Assembly (NCBI GenBank): GCA_021732545.1
Contig: JAKFUW010000197.1
Location: forward strand, 1-5,641
DNA: 5,641 bases
Source: Alphaproteobacteria bacterium
GTDB taxonomy: Bacteria; Pseudomonadota; Alphaproteobacteria; Rickettsiales; UBA3002
Direction of reading: 5' to 3'
Of this stretch, positions 5,609 through 5,641 are shown one piece after another. The notes under the pieces are model-generated. The model saw nothing but the letters and a program-made list of their open reading frames with translations, was not told the DNA's origin and did not search any database. A program made the translations under genes and the position numbers. Positions within the stretch are counted from its first letter, which is position 1. Each line of letters opens with the position of its first letter.

Positions 5609-5641
5609 GTCGGGCTAGCAAAATTAAAGGTTTAGCCCGAC
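5609..5641. repeat. 9-bp inverted repeat (hairpin) at the right edge
   Basis: GTCGGGCTA (5609-5617) pairs perfectly with TAGCCCGAC (5633-5641) around a 15-base A/T-rich loop. On the minus strand no T-run follows the stem, so it does not look like a terminator for an upstream leftward gene. On the plus strand the sequence ends with the stem, so a terminator for a rightward transcript, or a longer repeat, cannot be judged. Confidence 0.5.

Noticed and set aside
1..5641. Defence island, phage remnant or secondary-metabolite system
   Set aside because: All five genes are recognised housekeeping genes in a typical order. No unknown gene, integrase or CRISPR repeat spacing is present.

Overview
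The window holds five tightly packed genes, all on the minus strand and read from the right edge leftwards: mltB (lytic transglycosylase), rlpA (SPOR-domain septal lytic transglycosylase), a D,D-carboxypeptidase gene, tmk (thymidylate kinase) and holB (DNA polymerase III delta'). This order is familiar from Alphaproteobacteria, where metG and tatD often follow holB, and the delta' protein has the alphaproteobacterial style (GARGIGKAT P-loop, GHE motif near the N-terminus). I infer an alphaproteobacterial chromosome. The number of palindromic repeats suggests a repeat-rich genome, perhaps a host-associated lineage, but the sequence does not settle this. The genes use TAA, TAG and TGA as terminators, so the code looks standard.

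Layout: 1-169 is intergenic, with a possible leftward extended -10 box, a DnaA-box match and a three-armed palindromic repeat (81-162). holB (170-1141, originally from 1207), tmk (1204-1836), the carboxypeptidase (1841-2986), rlpA (2993-4495) and mltB (4499-5515) are 3 to 6 nt apart, or overlap by 4 nt for tmk/holB. This points to one operon with translational coupling. 5516-5641 is a non-coding leader with inverted repeats. No tRNA, rRNA, CRISPR array, transposase or toxin-antitoxin pair is visible.

The first three genes act on periplasmic peptidoglycan: MltB and RlpA cleave glycan strands, RlpA being aimed at the septum by its SPOR domain, and the carboxypeptidase removes the terminal D-Ala from stem peptides. 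Tmk and HolB supply dTTP synthesis and the replicative clamp loader. The gene set is ordinary housekeeping and I see no new defence or metabolic system.

The unusual features are lesions and insertions. holB has an in-frame TAA at codon 20, between a well-supported start (ATGA overlap with tmk plus a Shine-Dalgarno) and the rest of the gene. Palindromic repeats have entered coding DNA without breaking the frame: about 56 codons at the rlpA 5' end, leaving the lipoprotein signal peptide internal, and about 33 codons in the rlpA linker. The 5' end of mltB also lies in a REP-like repeat that supplies its putative start codon.
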